A stretch of DNA of 64,000 bases, taken from contig BBDW01000006.1 in the NCBI GenBank assembly GCA_001312505.1, positions 62,001 to 126,000 on the forward strand, read 5' to 3'. The notes under the pieces are model-generated. The model made no database searches and was not told where the DNA came from. It saw only the letters and a list, made by a program, of their open reading frames with translations. Below are positions 11,701 through 19,148 of this stretch, one piece after another. This DNA comes from Mediterraneibacter faecis JCM 15917. GTDB taxonomy: Bacteria; Bacillota; Clostridia; Lachnospirales; Lachnospiraceae. The translations under genes were made by a program, and so were the position numbers. Numbering within the stretch: position 1 is the first letter of the stretch; each line of letters begins with the position of its first letter.

Positions 11701-11760
11701 TCTGCTGGTGGACTGGCTGGAACATATCTTTACAAACGCCGTAAAATGAAGAAATCATAA
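8713..11760 (+). CDS. Sortase-anchored thioester surface protein with SpaA-like domains and VaFE repeats
   Basis: 1015 aa; start ATG 8713 after AAAGGAG (an upstream in-frame ATG lacks a site and would precede the signal peptide). Signal peptide residues 1-30. A thioester domain follows with Cys72 (AYCID) and Gln128 (EQCVVW), the pair expected to form an internal thioester that bonds covalently to host ligands. Several SpaA/Cna-B-like domains with Lys/Glu patterns typical of isopeptide bonds follow, then two ~130-aa VaFE repeats (from about residues 698 and 828, each with VTFEELYD). The sorting signal is SPKTG at 978-982, then a membrane helix and basic tail. Likely an adhesin promoting host or mating-partner contact; this role is inferred. 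Confidence 0.88.
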   Translation: MKKTWKRLCTGFLAFATVVTALPTIPVHAESKQYWTESAERVGIIEKVMNDGSIGSTFNEGYMKVEGETAYCIDINTDFKNGYKTRADASSRMSADQISDVALSLEYVKQYGEAHKELNYKQVYLLEQCVVWQRLSVHLGWQCDNVRASYDEIPKATQDEVFSGAKAFVKENKGRYECGGYIYSGEGQELGQFWAKLNVGNAKLQKTSSNTSITDSNGNYSVAGATYGVFSDKDCTKQLATLTTDENGNTDVVEVKAGTVYIKELSAPAGYKVDKTVYSLKVEAGRTATLKVSDTPKVTDTLIKLFKIDMETQKDNPQGNASLAGAEFTWKYYAGFYNKDNLPAEATRTWITKTIAETDSDGTTHYITKLADAYKVSGDSFYMQDGKAVLPLGTLTVEETKAPNGYLLEGAYMQTGDKSEQIKSLYLTQITEDGDLAVLSGSNQFSVSDKVIRGGVKIQKRDLETGNTKPQGSATLKDTAFDIISLNDNAVLVEGKLYKKNEVVKTIRTDIEGVASTSSDLLPYGNFRIVESEAPDGYLTDGAKPIDFTITENGKIVDLTDEAHSIYNQIKRGGDIEGVKIGAGTHKRLADIPFRITSKTTGENHVVVTDDNGQFSTSADWASHKHNTNAGKTSEDGVWFGTSEPDDSKGALPYDTYIIEELRSDSNKGFELIPPFEIVVSRNNLVIDLGTLTDEYEKKISIHTTAASKDGKKTILAGKEVTIVDTVKLDGLTKGTKYQLKGWQMLKEENAELIIDGKRVENDYTFVADDKEMKVEISYTFNASALGGKNLVTFEELYDFSNPDEPVKVAEHKDIEDDGQTVLITERIIKIHTTATDKDGNKEIEAGKEVTIIDTVTLEGLEVGTQYKLVGWQMLKEENAELLINGKRVESDYTFTADSETMKVEVAFTFDATSLDGKQLVTFEELYDLSNPDEPKKVTEHKDIEDKGQTITFKEKPEVPEEPETPPTPEKPNRPSDSPKTGDSTNVIAFVVMLLASAGGLAGTYLYKRRKMKKS
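10803..11574 (+). repeat. Tandem VaFE repeat units within the adhesin
   Basis: Two units of roughly 390 bp share segments encoding KEVTI(V/I)DTV, GWQMLKEENAEL and VTFEELYD with high nucleotide similarity, indicating internal duplication. Confidence 0.75.
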
Positions 11761-11772
11761 GGCGGTAACGGT

Positions 11773-11993
11773 ATGAGGAAAGAAAAATCACGCTCTCCGC
11801 CGAAGCTGTCAAACGGCAGACTTTTGCTTATTCTGGCTTGTCTGCTTACGACCTGCAAGAACACGGATAGTCAAGGGTGCGAAGCATTGATTTTACCCTT
11901 TACTATCTGTGGGATTGCTGGTACTTCCCAAACTGCCAGAATAAGAAATCACAATCAATTTATCAAAAATAGAAAGAAACGAGGTAAAACAAT
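11773..11993 (+). other. Spacer after adhesin with gene fragment
   Basis: An open frame of up to 76 residues from ATG 11773 has no recognisable domain. In another frame, about 11790-11870 reads TLSAEAVKRQTFAYSGLSAY ending in a stop, which looks like the 3' end of a lost gene. I regard the stretch as a junction scar between adhesin and conjugation module. Confidence 0.35.
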
Positions 11994-12318
11994 ATGGAAA
12001 TGAAATATGTCGTGCCAGATATGGCACAGTCTTTTGGAACTCTTGAATTTGCAGGCGAAAGCGACCATGTTTTTGACAGAGATAAAGATAACCGTAGAGT
12101 TTTCGCAAGAAGAAGCTACAACCTTTATTCAGATGTGCAGAGAGGGGAAAATGTTGTCGTGGAAATTCCCGTGCAGGCTGGCGAAAAGAAGTTCAAGTAT
12201 GAGCAGAAAGTAAAACTTGTCAATCCGAAGTTATATGGCAGAGGTTACGCAATCGGGATATGGACATACCGATTATGTGTTGCTTGCTGATGATATTGTA
12301 GCAGTTGAAGAAAAGTAA
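11994..12318 (+). CDS. Tn916 orf23-like protein (DUF961), frameshifted
   Basis: Small protein at the start of the conjugation operon, related to YdcP/orf22-orf23 of Tn916 and ICEBs1. Starts at ATG 11994 after GAAACGAGG. The frame runs MEMKYVVPDMAQSFGTLEF... to a stop at 12290; the expected end (DYVLLADDIVAVEEK) lies in another frame ending at 12318. The break lies near GGG at 12255-12257. Precise function unknown; the family is conserved in this ICE group. Confidence 0.75.
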
Positions 12319-12333
12319 AGGAGTGAAGAATTT

Positions 12334-12717
12334 ATGAGATTATCAAACGGGTTTGTTATTGACAAAGAGAAAACATTTGGAGAATTAAAATTTACAGCGG
12401 TGCGTGATGTGTTCTTGCAGAATGAGGACGGGACACCGAGTACCCAGCTTAAAAAGCGTATCTATGATTTGAAGTGCAGTCTGCATGGTGGAATTATCCC
12501 CGTGTCTGTACCGCCAGAAGTACCGTTAAGGGAATTTCCGTACAATGCAGTTGTGGAGCTTGTCAATCCAGTAGCCGATACGGTATCACGAAAGACTTAT
12601 ACGGGTGCAGATGTGGACTGGTATGTAAAGGCAGAGAATATTGTGTTGAAAAATAAAGGCAATCAGAACGCAGGCAGTCCACAGAACCATACACCGCAGG
12701 GACAGCCGAAAAAATAG
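12334..12717 (+). CDS. Tn916 orf22-like protein (DUF961)
   Basis: 127 aa, intact, start ATG 12334 after AAAGGAGTG. Shares the FGELKFTA-type N-terminus with the preceding gene, so the two are paralogues as in Tn916. The C-terminal 20 residues are Gln/Asn/Pro-rich. A conserved ICE component of unknown molecular role. Confidence 0.82.
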   Translation: MRLSNGFVIDKEKTFGELKFTAVRDVFLQNEDGTPSTQLKKRIYDLKCSLHGGIIPVSVPPEVPLREFPYNAVVELVNPVADTVSRKTYTGADVDWYVKAENIVLKNKGNQNAGSPQNHTPQGQPKK

Positions 12718-12814
12718 GCTTACTGAATAGATTTTCATTGTAGCGGATATATGGAACTGTTATAATATGGGTATGAAGAAACGGACAAATAATAAGGTGT
12801 AAAGGAGACCAGCT

Positions 12815-12997
12815 ATGAAAGATAAAAACATTTTAATTTGTGTGGGAATAATTATTTATATTGCTATGTCTGGAATTGATAGATTTGTTTATCATATACC
12901 TAATATTATTTATATACCAGTTGCAATTCTTGGTATTGCTTTAATTTTAATTGGCTTTTTCAAAGATAAATTTAAACAAGAAAATTTCGATTTATAG
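12815..12997 (+). CDS. Small membrane protein, 60 aa
   Basis: Start ATG 12815 after AAAGGAG. Two hydrophobic helices (about residues 6-22 and 32-48), then a charged tail. Much more AT-rich than the conjugation genes on either side, indicating later insertion between orf22 and orf21. Family not recognised. A terminator-like repeat shared with the VanZ insertion follows this pair of genes. Confidence 0.65.
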   Translation: MKDKNILICVGIIIYIAMSGIDRFVYHIPNIIYIPVAILGIALILIGFFKDKFKQENFDL

Positions 12998-13032
12998 AAC
13001 TGAAAATTAAAGATTTAGAAAAGGTGGTAAAT

Positions 13033-13296
13033 ATGATAGGGCTAATACTAGGTAATATAATGGTGGTTTTAGGGGTATTCAGTATTATCAAAGGTAAATT
13101 GCCCCTTATCAAAAGATATAATGGGGTAAAAAACATAAAGCTACATTCAAGAATTGAGGGAACAGCTATATTATTAGTAGGAATTATGCTGATTTTTCAA
13201 TGTTTTATATCACTAGGAAATGTTGAAATAGTTATCATTATTTTATCAATTTGTATTTTTTCGTTGATACTAGAAATTGCATTAAAAGTAATATAA
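13033..13296 (+). CDS. Small membrane protein, ~87 aa
   Basis: ATG 13033 preferred over GTG 13024 because AAAGGTGG at 13019-13026 is correctly spaced. Three hydrophobic segments separated by a basic loop (KRYNGVKNIKLHSR). The pattern recalls DUF3784-like small membrane proteins but I cannot assign it firmly. AT-rich like its neighbour; part of the same cargo insertion. Confidence 0.6.
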   Translation: MIGLILGNIMVVLGVFSIIKGKLPLIKRYNGVKNIKLHSRIEGTAILLVGIMLIFQCFISLGNVEIVIIILSICIFSLILEIALKVI

Positions 13297-13334
13297 AATT
13301 CCCATTTGCAAAACTTCATATCCATACACACAAA

Positions 13335-13364
13335 GCAGTTAGTCTTAGGATTGACTGCTTTTTT
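13335..13364 (+). terminator. Hairpin plus T-run, copy 1 of a duplicated element
   Basis: GCAGTTAGTC-TTAG-GATTGACTGC forms a 10-bp stem with two wobble pairs, followed by T6. The identical stretch recurs at 17325-17354. Confidence 0.8.
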
Positions 13365-13390
13365 CGTACCCAGAAAGGAGTGATTGATTT

Positions 13391-14794
13391 ATGCGTAAGA
13401 TTTGGAATAAAGGACACCGTATCAGAGCCAGCGACAAGCACCTTGTCTACCACTTTTCCATAGGGATGCTTCTGGTGGTATTCGTGGCGGTTCTTTTGCT
13501 ACTCAATATCAAACAGCTTATGCGTACTGATTGGGAGCATTTCAGCTTGTTAGAAAACGGCTTGACGCTCTCCCCCCCTTACAACTTCATAACCATATTG
13601 ATAGCGACGGGTGTTTGTGCATTGGTCGCTTTTCTATATTACCGCTTCTGTTACGACAGTTTCAAGAAGCTCCTGCACCGTCAAAAGCTGGCAAGAATGG
13701 TACTGGAAAATAAGTGGTATGAAGCCGATACCGTACAAGACAGCGGTTTTTTTACTGACCGGCAAAGCAGATCAAGGGAAAAAATCGTCTGGTTTCCAAA
13801 GATTTATTATCAAATGGAAAAGGGACTGCTTCATATCCGCTGTGAAATTACGCTGGGGGGGAAATATCAAGACCAGCTTTTACGGTTAGAGGATAAATTG
13901 GAAAGTGGCTTGTATTGTGAACTGACCGACAAGACCCTGCACGACGGCTATATCGAATATACCCTGCTTTATGATATGATAGCGAACCGTATTACCATTG
14001 ATGAAGTACGGGCAGAAAACGGCAGTCTTAGGCTGATGAAAAATCTTGTCTGGGAATATGACGCACTCCCTCACGCTCTTATCGCTGGTGGGACGGGTGG
14101 CGGTAAAACTTATTTTCTGCTGACGCTCATTGAAGCCCTACTGCATACCAACGCTGTCCTTTACGTCTTAGACCCGAAAAATGCGGACTTAGCAGACTTG
14201 GGGACAGTTATGGGAAATGTGTATCACACCAAAGAAGAAATGATTGATTGCGTCAATGCCTTTTATGAGGGCATGGTACAGCGAAGCGAGGAAATGAAGC
14301 GACACCCGAACTATAAGACGGGCGAAAACTACGCCTATTTGGGACTGCCACCCTGCTTTCTTATCTTTGATGAATATGTGGCGTTTTTTGAAATGCTGGG
14401 GACGAAAGAAAGCGTGAGCTTACTTAGCCAGCTAAAGAAAATCGTTATGTTAGGGCGACAAGCAGGTTATTTCCTTATCGTTGCCTGCCAGCGTCCAGAC
14501 GCAAAGTATTTCTCGGACGGTATCAGAGATAACTTCAATTTCCGTGTGGGACTTGGGCGTATCAGCGAATTAGGTTACGGTATGCTGTTTGGTTCAGATG
14601 TGAAAAAGCAGTTTTTTCAGAAGCGTATCAAGGGGGGGCGTGGATATTGTGATGTGGGAACAAGCGTTATCAGTGAGTTTTACACGCCTTTAGTCCCGAA
14701 AGGACATGATTTTTTGCAGACTATCGGCTCTCTTGCACAAGCAAGGCAGGACGGGACGGCGACGTGCGAAGCGAAAGGCGACGGCACGGACTAG
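13391..14794 (+). CDS. FtsK/SpoIIIE-family coupling ATPase (Tn916 orf21, TcpA)
   Basis: 467 aa. Two N-terminal membrane helices (about 22-40 and 62-80), then an FtsK-type motor with Walker A AGGTGGGKTY at 232-241 and Walker B CFLIFDEY. It couples the relaxase-DNA complex to the conjugation channel at the membrane. Gene order (upstream of oriT and orf20) matches Tn916. G/C7 runs at 13572, 13855 and 14632 each add one Pro or Gly against the Tn916 sequence as I know it (for example KGRGY appears as KGGRGY). Start ATG 13391 follows AAAGGAGTG. Confidence 0.92.
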   Translation: MRKIWNKGHRIRASDKHLVYHFSIGMLLVVFVAVLLLLNIKQLMRTDWEHFSLLENGLTLSPPYNFITILIATGVCALVAFLYYRFCYDSFKKLLHRQKLARMVLENKWYEADTVQDSGFFTDRQSRSREKIVWFPKIYYQMEKGLLHIRCEITLGGKYQDQLLRLEDKLESGLYCELTDKTLHDGYIEYTLLYDMIANRITIDEVRAENGSLRLMKNLVWEYDALPHALIAGGTGGGKTYFLLTLIEALLHTNAVLYVLDPKNADLADLGTVMGNVYHTKEEMIDCVNAFYEGMVQRSEEMKRHPNYKTGENYAYLGLPPCFLIFDEYVAFFEMLGTKESVSLLSQLKKIVMLGRQAGYFLIVACQRPDAKYFSDGIRDNFNFRVGLGRISELGYGMLFGSDVKKQFFQKRIKGGRGYCDVGTSVISEFYTPLVPKGHDFLQTIGSLAQARQDGTATCEAKGDGTD

Positions 14795-14983
14795 CCGTTG
14801 CTGGTGTGGCGTTAGCCACGCCAGCAGGTAAAACCCCCCCTCGGTATCTAACAGAGGGGTACGTTTGCAAATAGACAATAGACAAAAAACATAGGAAACA
14901 TAAGGCTTCTGGCATGATTTCCTAGCAAAAATCGGTTGTGAAGTCGCCTTAAAAAACTTCACACTTGACAGATTGGGGGGGGT
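14795..14983. other. Probable origin of transfer (oriT) region
   Basis: Non-coding interval between orf21 and orf20, the position of oriT in Tn916. It contains a long inverted repeat (GCTGGTGTGGC 14800-14810 / GCCACGCCAGC 14815-14825, one wobble) and a second hairpin CCCCTC/GAGGGG around 14837-14859, then an AT-rich stretch before the relaxase gene. The nick site cannot be placed by eye. Confidence 0.7.
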
Positions 14984-16212
14984 ATGGTTCTGAATGAAGA
15001 ACAATGGATAAAAGAATTACGGGAGAAACGGGTTGCTTACGGTATCTCGCAAGGCAGGCTGGCGGTGGCTTCTGGTATCACAAGGGAATATCTCAACAAG
15101 ATAGAAAGCGGAAAAATGAAGCCGTCAAAGGAACTTCTGGAAACTTTGCATAAAGAACTGGCAAGGTTCAATCCAGAAGCACCGCTTACTATGCTGTTTG
15201 ATTATGTGAAAATTCGTTTTCCCACGCTGGATATACAGCACATCATCAAAGACATATTAAAACTGAATATCAATTATATGCTCCATGAAGATTACGGACA
15301 TTACAGCTATACGGAGCATTATTCTTTAGGGGACATCTTTATCTATACGTCGGCTGACGAAGAAAAAGGTGTCCTTTTAGAGTTAAAGGGGGGGCGTGGT
15401 TGCAGGCAGTTTGAAAGTTACCTGCTGGCACAACAAAGAAGCTGGTATGACTTTCTCATGGATGCACTCGTAGACGGTGGCGTGATGAAGCGTATCGACC
15501 TTGCTATCAACGACCATACGGGCATTTTGGATATTCCAGAGCTTGCAGAAAAATGCAGAAAACGGGAATATATCGGAAAATCCAGAAGTTATAAGTTTTA
15601 CCAGTCGGGCGAGCTTATTAAGCACAGAGAGGACGACAGAGAATATATGGGACATACCCTTTATCTTGGTTCGCTGAAATCAGATGTGTATTTCTGTATC
15701 TATGAAAAGGACTATGAGCAGTATGTCAAGTTAGGGACACCGCTTGAAGAAGCCGACATTATCAATCGTTTTGAGATACGGCTTAGAAATGAACGAGCCT
15801 ATTATGCAGTACGAGATTTGCTGACCTATTATGACGCAGAGCAGACCGCCTTTTCTATCATCAACCAGTATGTGAGGTTTGTTGATGAAGAACCAGACAA
15901 GCGAAAAAATGACTGGAAACTCAATGAACGCTGGGCTTGGTTTATCGGCGATAACAGACAGAGCTTGAAGCTGACGACAAAGCCAGAGCCTTACACCTTA
16001 GACCGTACATTGCGGTGGGTACAACGGCAGGTAGCACCGACCTTGAAAATGCTGAAAAAGATTGATAAAGGAAACGGTACAGACTACATGGAAACAATCG
16101 AACAGCAGGCAAAGCTCACAGAAAAGCATGAAATGATAATCAAACAGCAGACGACCCCCTGCAAAAGATTTGGTGGAAAGTTAGGAGTGATAAAAAATGT
16201 GGGTATTATTAA
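14984..16212 (+). CDS. MobT-type relaxase / replication initiator (Tn916 orf20)
   Basis: Start ATG 14984 directly after a G8 run. An N-terminal XRE-type helix-turn-helix (about residues 10-60: GISQGRLAVASGITREYLNK) is followed by a Rep_trans-family nicking domain. It nicks oriT and starts rolling-circle replication of the circular ICE. The open frame runs to 16291, but its last ~45 residues are the out-of-frame shadow of the next small gene; with one more C in the run 16154-16158 the protein would stop at 16212. G7 15388-15394 adds a Gly to the KGRGC motif. Confidence 0.9.
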
Positions 16213-16307
16213 AAGACTTCCTGCTGGTATCTATGGGAATGGGTATCGGCGTAGTCTTGATGTGTATTTTGAATGTCGGCAAAGAAGCTGACTATGAAAT
16301 GAAATAA
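16197..16307 (+). CDS. DUF3789-like small membrane protein, 36 aa
   Basis: ATG 16197 to TAA 16305-16307, preceded by TTAGGAGTG. Single hydrophobic helix (FLLVSMGMGIGVVLMCILNV) then VGKEADYEMK, the usual pattern of the tiny DUF3789 protein found beside relaxase genes in Tn916-like ICEs. It overlaps the predicted corrected end of the relaxase. Confidence 0.75.
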   Translation: MWVLLKDFLLVSMGMGIGVVLMCILNVGKEADYEMK

Positions 16308-16331
16308 TTAAAAGAAAGCGAGGACAATTAA

Positions 16332-16553
16332 ATGAATTTCGGACAAAATTTGTATCAATGGTTTTTATCAAATGCACAGAGCTTGGTGCTTATGTCGATC
16401 GTGGTTATCGGTATCTACTTAGGTTTCAAGCGTGAGTTTTCCAAACTTATCGGCTTCTTGGTAGTTGCCTTAATTGCTGTCGGCTTGGTATTCAATGCTG
16501 GCGGTGTGAAAGATGTACTGTTAGAGCTGTTCAATAAGATTATCGGTGCATAA
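16332..16553 (+). CDS. TcpD-like small membrane protein of the conjugation module
   Basis: 73 aa with two hydrophobic helices (about 15-30 and 38-53) and a short C-terminal helix. Size and position downstream of the relaxase match TcpD-family/orf19-region proteins that are part of the Gram-positive type IV secretion complex. Confidence 0.7.
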   Translation: MNFGQNLYQWFLSNAQSLVLMSIVVIGIYLGFKREFSKLIGFLVVALIAVGLVFNAGGVKDVLLELFNKIIGA

Positions 16554-16696
16554 AATATTGAAATTATCTTTAATTGCAGAGCAAAAAATGATATGATAAC
16601 ATAAAATCTTTCATAAAAACAAAATACATTCTTTCGTGCTTTTTAAGATTTTTACTGTATCATTTTATTTAAAATTACTGTGAAAGGACGATTACT

Positions 16697-17298
16697 ATGT
16701 TATCTACAATTTATGCTTTGCTATGTATTATAGTTCCTTGTTCCTTATACCAGCTTATTATTTGCAAGCGTCAAAACAAAAAACAAGAAAACAAAGCAAT
16801 TCATTTTGTATGGGTATATATTTTTCTGTTATATATCTACTTGACGTTCTCTGTTGCAGGTATAGGTAGTATTTGGGATATTGGACATTATGATACGATT
16901 ATAAGATTAGAGGAAATCAATTTATTACCGTTTCAGTCTGAGGGGGGGATAATGACTTATGTTTTAAATATTATAATGTTTTTACCTCTGGGCTTTTTAA
17001 TTCCTTTAATTTGGAAACGATACAGAAATCCTCTGAAAATTTTTATGATAGGCTTCGGTTTTTCATTATCCATTGAACTTTGCCAGTTATTCAATCGGAG
17101 AAATACAGATATTGATGATTTAATGATGAATACGCTAGGGGGGCAGTTATTGGATATTTTATTTGGAAATTGACAAAAAGGTTATTTAAAAATATTAACC
17201 ATAAATCTATTTCTCTTTCTAAACTAGAACCTATTGTATATTTAACTCTTGCAGTTTTAGGAGAATTTCTATTATTCAACTGGAGAATTTTTCTCTAG
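16697..17298 (+). CDS. VanZ-family membrane protein, frameshifted
   Basis: Four-helix VanZ-like fold: LPFQSEG, then NIIMFLPLGFLIPL, then SIELCQLFNRRNTDIDDLMMNTLGG, the hallmark of VanZ proteins. The frame ends at 17173; with the GGGG expected in NTLGAVIGYF at 17138-17143 it continues to 17298. VanZ homologues are associated with low-level glycopeptide tolerance but the family is broad, so no resistance is claimed. It is AT-rich cargo inserted between conjugation genes and followed by the duplicated hairpin. Confidence 0.78.
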
Positions 17299-17324
17299 TG
17301 CTAACAAAAATATTTACACAAAAG

Positions 17325-17354
17325 GCAGTTAGTCTTAGGATTGACTGCTTTTTT
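17325..17354 (+). terminator. Hairpin plus T-run, copy 2 of a duplicated element
   Basis: Same GCAGTTAGTC-TTAG-GATTGACTGC hairpin with T6 and the tail CGTACC as at 13335-13370. It separates AT-rich cargo from the next conjugation-module gene in both places. Confidence 0.8.
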
Positions 17355-17384
17355 CGTACCTAAATTTCAGATTGGAGTGATGAA

Positions 17385-17681
17385 ATGAACGATGTTTTTA
17401 AGGATATGCAGGTAAAAGTTGGTTGCGATTATCTTTCTGACCTGCCCTCTTACAAGCGTAAGGTGTGGCATGAAATGAAACGACTGAACCCTGCCAACTA
17501 TGAAGAAAGACAGTTAGAAGATTTTTCAAAGTATGTGTTTGGTATGTCGTACCAGACCATAAAAGATGTGATGAAACAACAGAAAGGACGTGAGGAACAA
17601 TGCAGGAAACAAGGGTACTGGTGGAAACGAGAGGAACAACTGGCGAAGAAACAATATCATACTGGTTCGACTTGCCGATAG
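17385..17681 (+). CDS. Conserved ICE protein of unknown function, ~98 aa
   Basis: Start ATG 17385 after TTGGAGTG. Hydrophilic, with KVWHEMKRLNPANYEERQ and a predicted mostly helical middle. It overlaps the following ardA start by about 80 nt, so its last residues may be an artefact of a missed stop. I do not recognise a domain; position suggests an accessory anti-restriction or regulatory function. Confidence 0.6.
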   Translation: MNDVFKDMQVKVGCDYLSDLPSYKRKVWHEMKRLNPANYEERQLEDFSKYVFGMSYQTIKDVMKQQKGREEQCRKQGYWWKREEQLAKKQYHTGSTCR

Positions 17682-18103
17682 ATGTTGCCGAGTTTGAAGA
17701 AAAGTTAGGTGTCGGTGCAGAAAGTCAAGATTACCGTATTATCGAAAAGGTGTTGCCTTATGCTGATGAAGTCCACGAACATACAAGCGTGTACCAGCTC
17801 AACGAATTAGATTTTATGTACCGCCAGCTTTCAAGCGATATGCAGGAAGAATATGTATCACTACTTAAGGTGTTTGAGAATTTAGAAGCACTTTATATTT
17901 GCAGGAACGTGATTACGGTTTATCCCAACTGCAAAAGCATGATTGATGTTGCAAGGCAAAAGTTGATGAACGACCCGACATTTAAGCATTTATCCGAGGA
18001 CTGTCAAGAATATTACTTTGACTTTGAAGCCTATGCTTCTCACTTGCAGGAACACGGGAAATTTTTAGTAACAGAACACGGTATCTTTGAACTGCCAGAG
18101 TAA
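17600..18103 (+). CDS. ardA: Antirestriction protein ArdA (Tn916 orf18)
   Basis: 167 aa, acidic, with the ArdA pattern: SYWFDLPIDVAEFEEKLGV early, then repeated blocks of Asp/Glu-rich helices ending FLVTEHGIFELPE. ArdA mimics B-form DNA and blocks type I restriction enzymes in a recipient cell. Intact in sequence. Starts inside the preceding gene after AGGACGTGAGG. Confidence 0.88.
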   Translation: MQETRVLVETRGTTGEETISYWFDLPIDVAEFEEKLGVGAESQDYRIIEKVLPYADEVHEHTSVYQLNELDFMYRQLSSDMQEEYVSLLKVFENLEALYICRNVITVYPNCKSMIDVARQKLMNDPTFKHLSEDCQEYYFDFEAYASHLQEHGKFLVTEHGIFELPE

Positions 18104-18120
18104 GAAATGAGGTGGTGCTT

Positions 18121-18627
18121 ATGATTGATGATATGGCGGTTTACATTGCTAATCTTGGCAAATACAATGAGGGCTATTTAGTCGGTGCTTGGTTCACGTT
18201 CCCCCCATTGACGAAGAAGATGTGAAAGAAAAAATCGGCTTGAATGAACAGTATGAGGAATACGCAATCCATGATACCGACAACTTCCCCCCCATTGCGA
18301 TTGGCGAGTATGTTTCCATTGAAGAACTTAATGAGATGTATGAATGATAGAGGAACTTCCCGACTATATCGTAGAGTGTCTGGACGAATTTATCAGCCAC
18401 TACGGGACGCTGGAAGAAGTCGTGGAACACAAGGACGATATTTATTATTATCCCGACTGTGAAACCATGACAGACGTTGCTACTACTACATAGACGAATT
18501 GCAGGCACTTGGGGATATTCCACCCAGCTTGCAGAACTACATTGACTATGAAGCCTACGGGCGAGATTTGGATATGGGCGGTTGCTTTATTGAAACAAGC
18601 CGAGGTATGTGCGAGATACCATATTAA
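18121..18627 (+). pseudogene. Second ArdA copy, disrupted by several frameshifts
   Basis: ATG 18121 (MIDDMAVYIANLGKYNEGYL) after ATGAGGTGG. Reading across frames gives an ArdA-like acidic protein ending CFIETSRGMCEIPY at 18627. At least three lesions are needed: C6 at 18199-18204, loss of one A near 18343, and a change near 18481. A C7 run 18287-18293 adds a Pro. It may be a decayed tandem duplicate, or an intact gene with read errors. Confidence 0.65.
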
Positions 18628-18680
18628 CGCTGGAAGATCAGCGACAAGCATTGTTGCTACTGACAGCGTATTTCTCTTTT

Positions 18681-18711
18681 AAGGGACAGTCTGAAAATGG
18701 CTGTCCTTTTC
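18681..18711 (+). terminator. Terminator-like hairpin
   Basis: GGACAG (18684-18689) / CTGTCC (18701-18706) with flanking A and TTTT. Lies between the second ardA and tcpE. Confidence 0.6.
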
Positions 18712-18745
18712 TCTTTGAAGAATTTACGAAAGGAGCTGAAAGAAC

Positions 18746-19148
18746 TTGAAAAAGATTAAATCTTATACGGGTATCTGGAACGTGGAAAAAGTCTTGTATG
18801 CAATCAATGACTTTAACTTGCCCTTTCCCGTTACTTTTACACAGATTACATGGTTTGTGATTACAGAATTTATCATCATTCTGTTTGGGGGGGATATTCC
18901 CCCCACTTTCCATGATTGAGGGAGCATTTCTCAAATACTTTGGTATTCCCGTTGCTCTCACTTGGTTTATGTCGCAGAAAACCTTTGACGGAAAGAAGCC
19001 GTACAGCTTTTTGAAATCACAGATAACCTATGCCCTGCGACCTAAAATCACTTATGCAGGAAAAGCCGTAAAACTGCATAAGCAGATACTCAATGAAACA
19101 ATCACGGCAGTAAGGAGTGTGAACTATGTTCCCGATAAAATATATTGA
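18746..19148 (+). CDS. TcpE-family conjugal transfer membrane protein (Tn916 orf17), frameshifted
   Basis: TTG start at 18746 (MKKIKSYTGIWNVEKVLYA) after AAGGAG. Contains two membrane helices and the family motif LTWFMSQKTFDGKKPY. The frame breaks at the C6 run 18899-18904; five Cs give IPPLSMIEGAFLKY. G7 18887-18893 adds a Gly. It is a membrane component of the Gram-positive type IV secretion system and overlaps the start of the VirB4-like gene. Confidence 0.82.

Noticed and set aside
16697-17298. VanZ-like gene as a glycopeptide resistance determinant
   Set aside because: No vanHAX or regulatory genes are present; the VanZ family is broad and mostly unrelated to clinical resistance.
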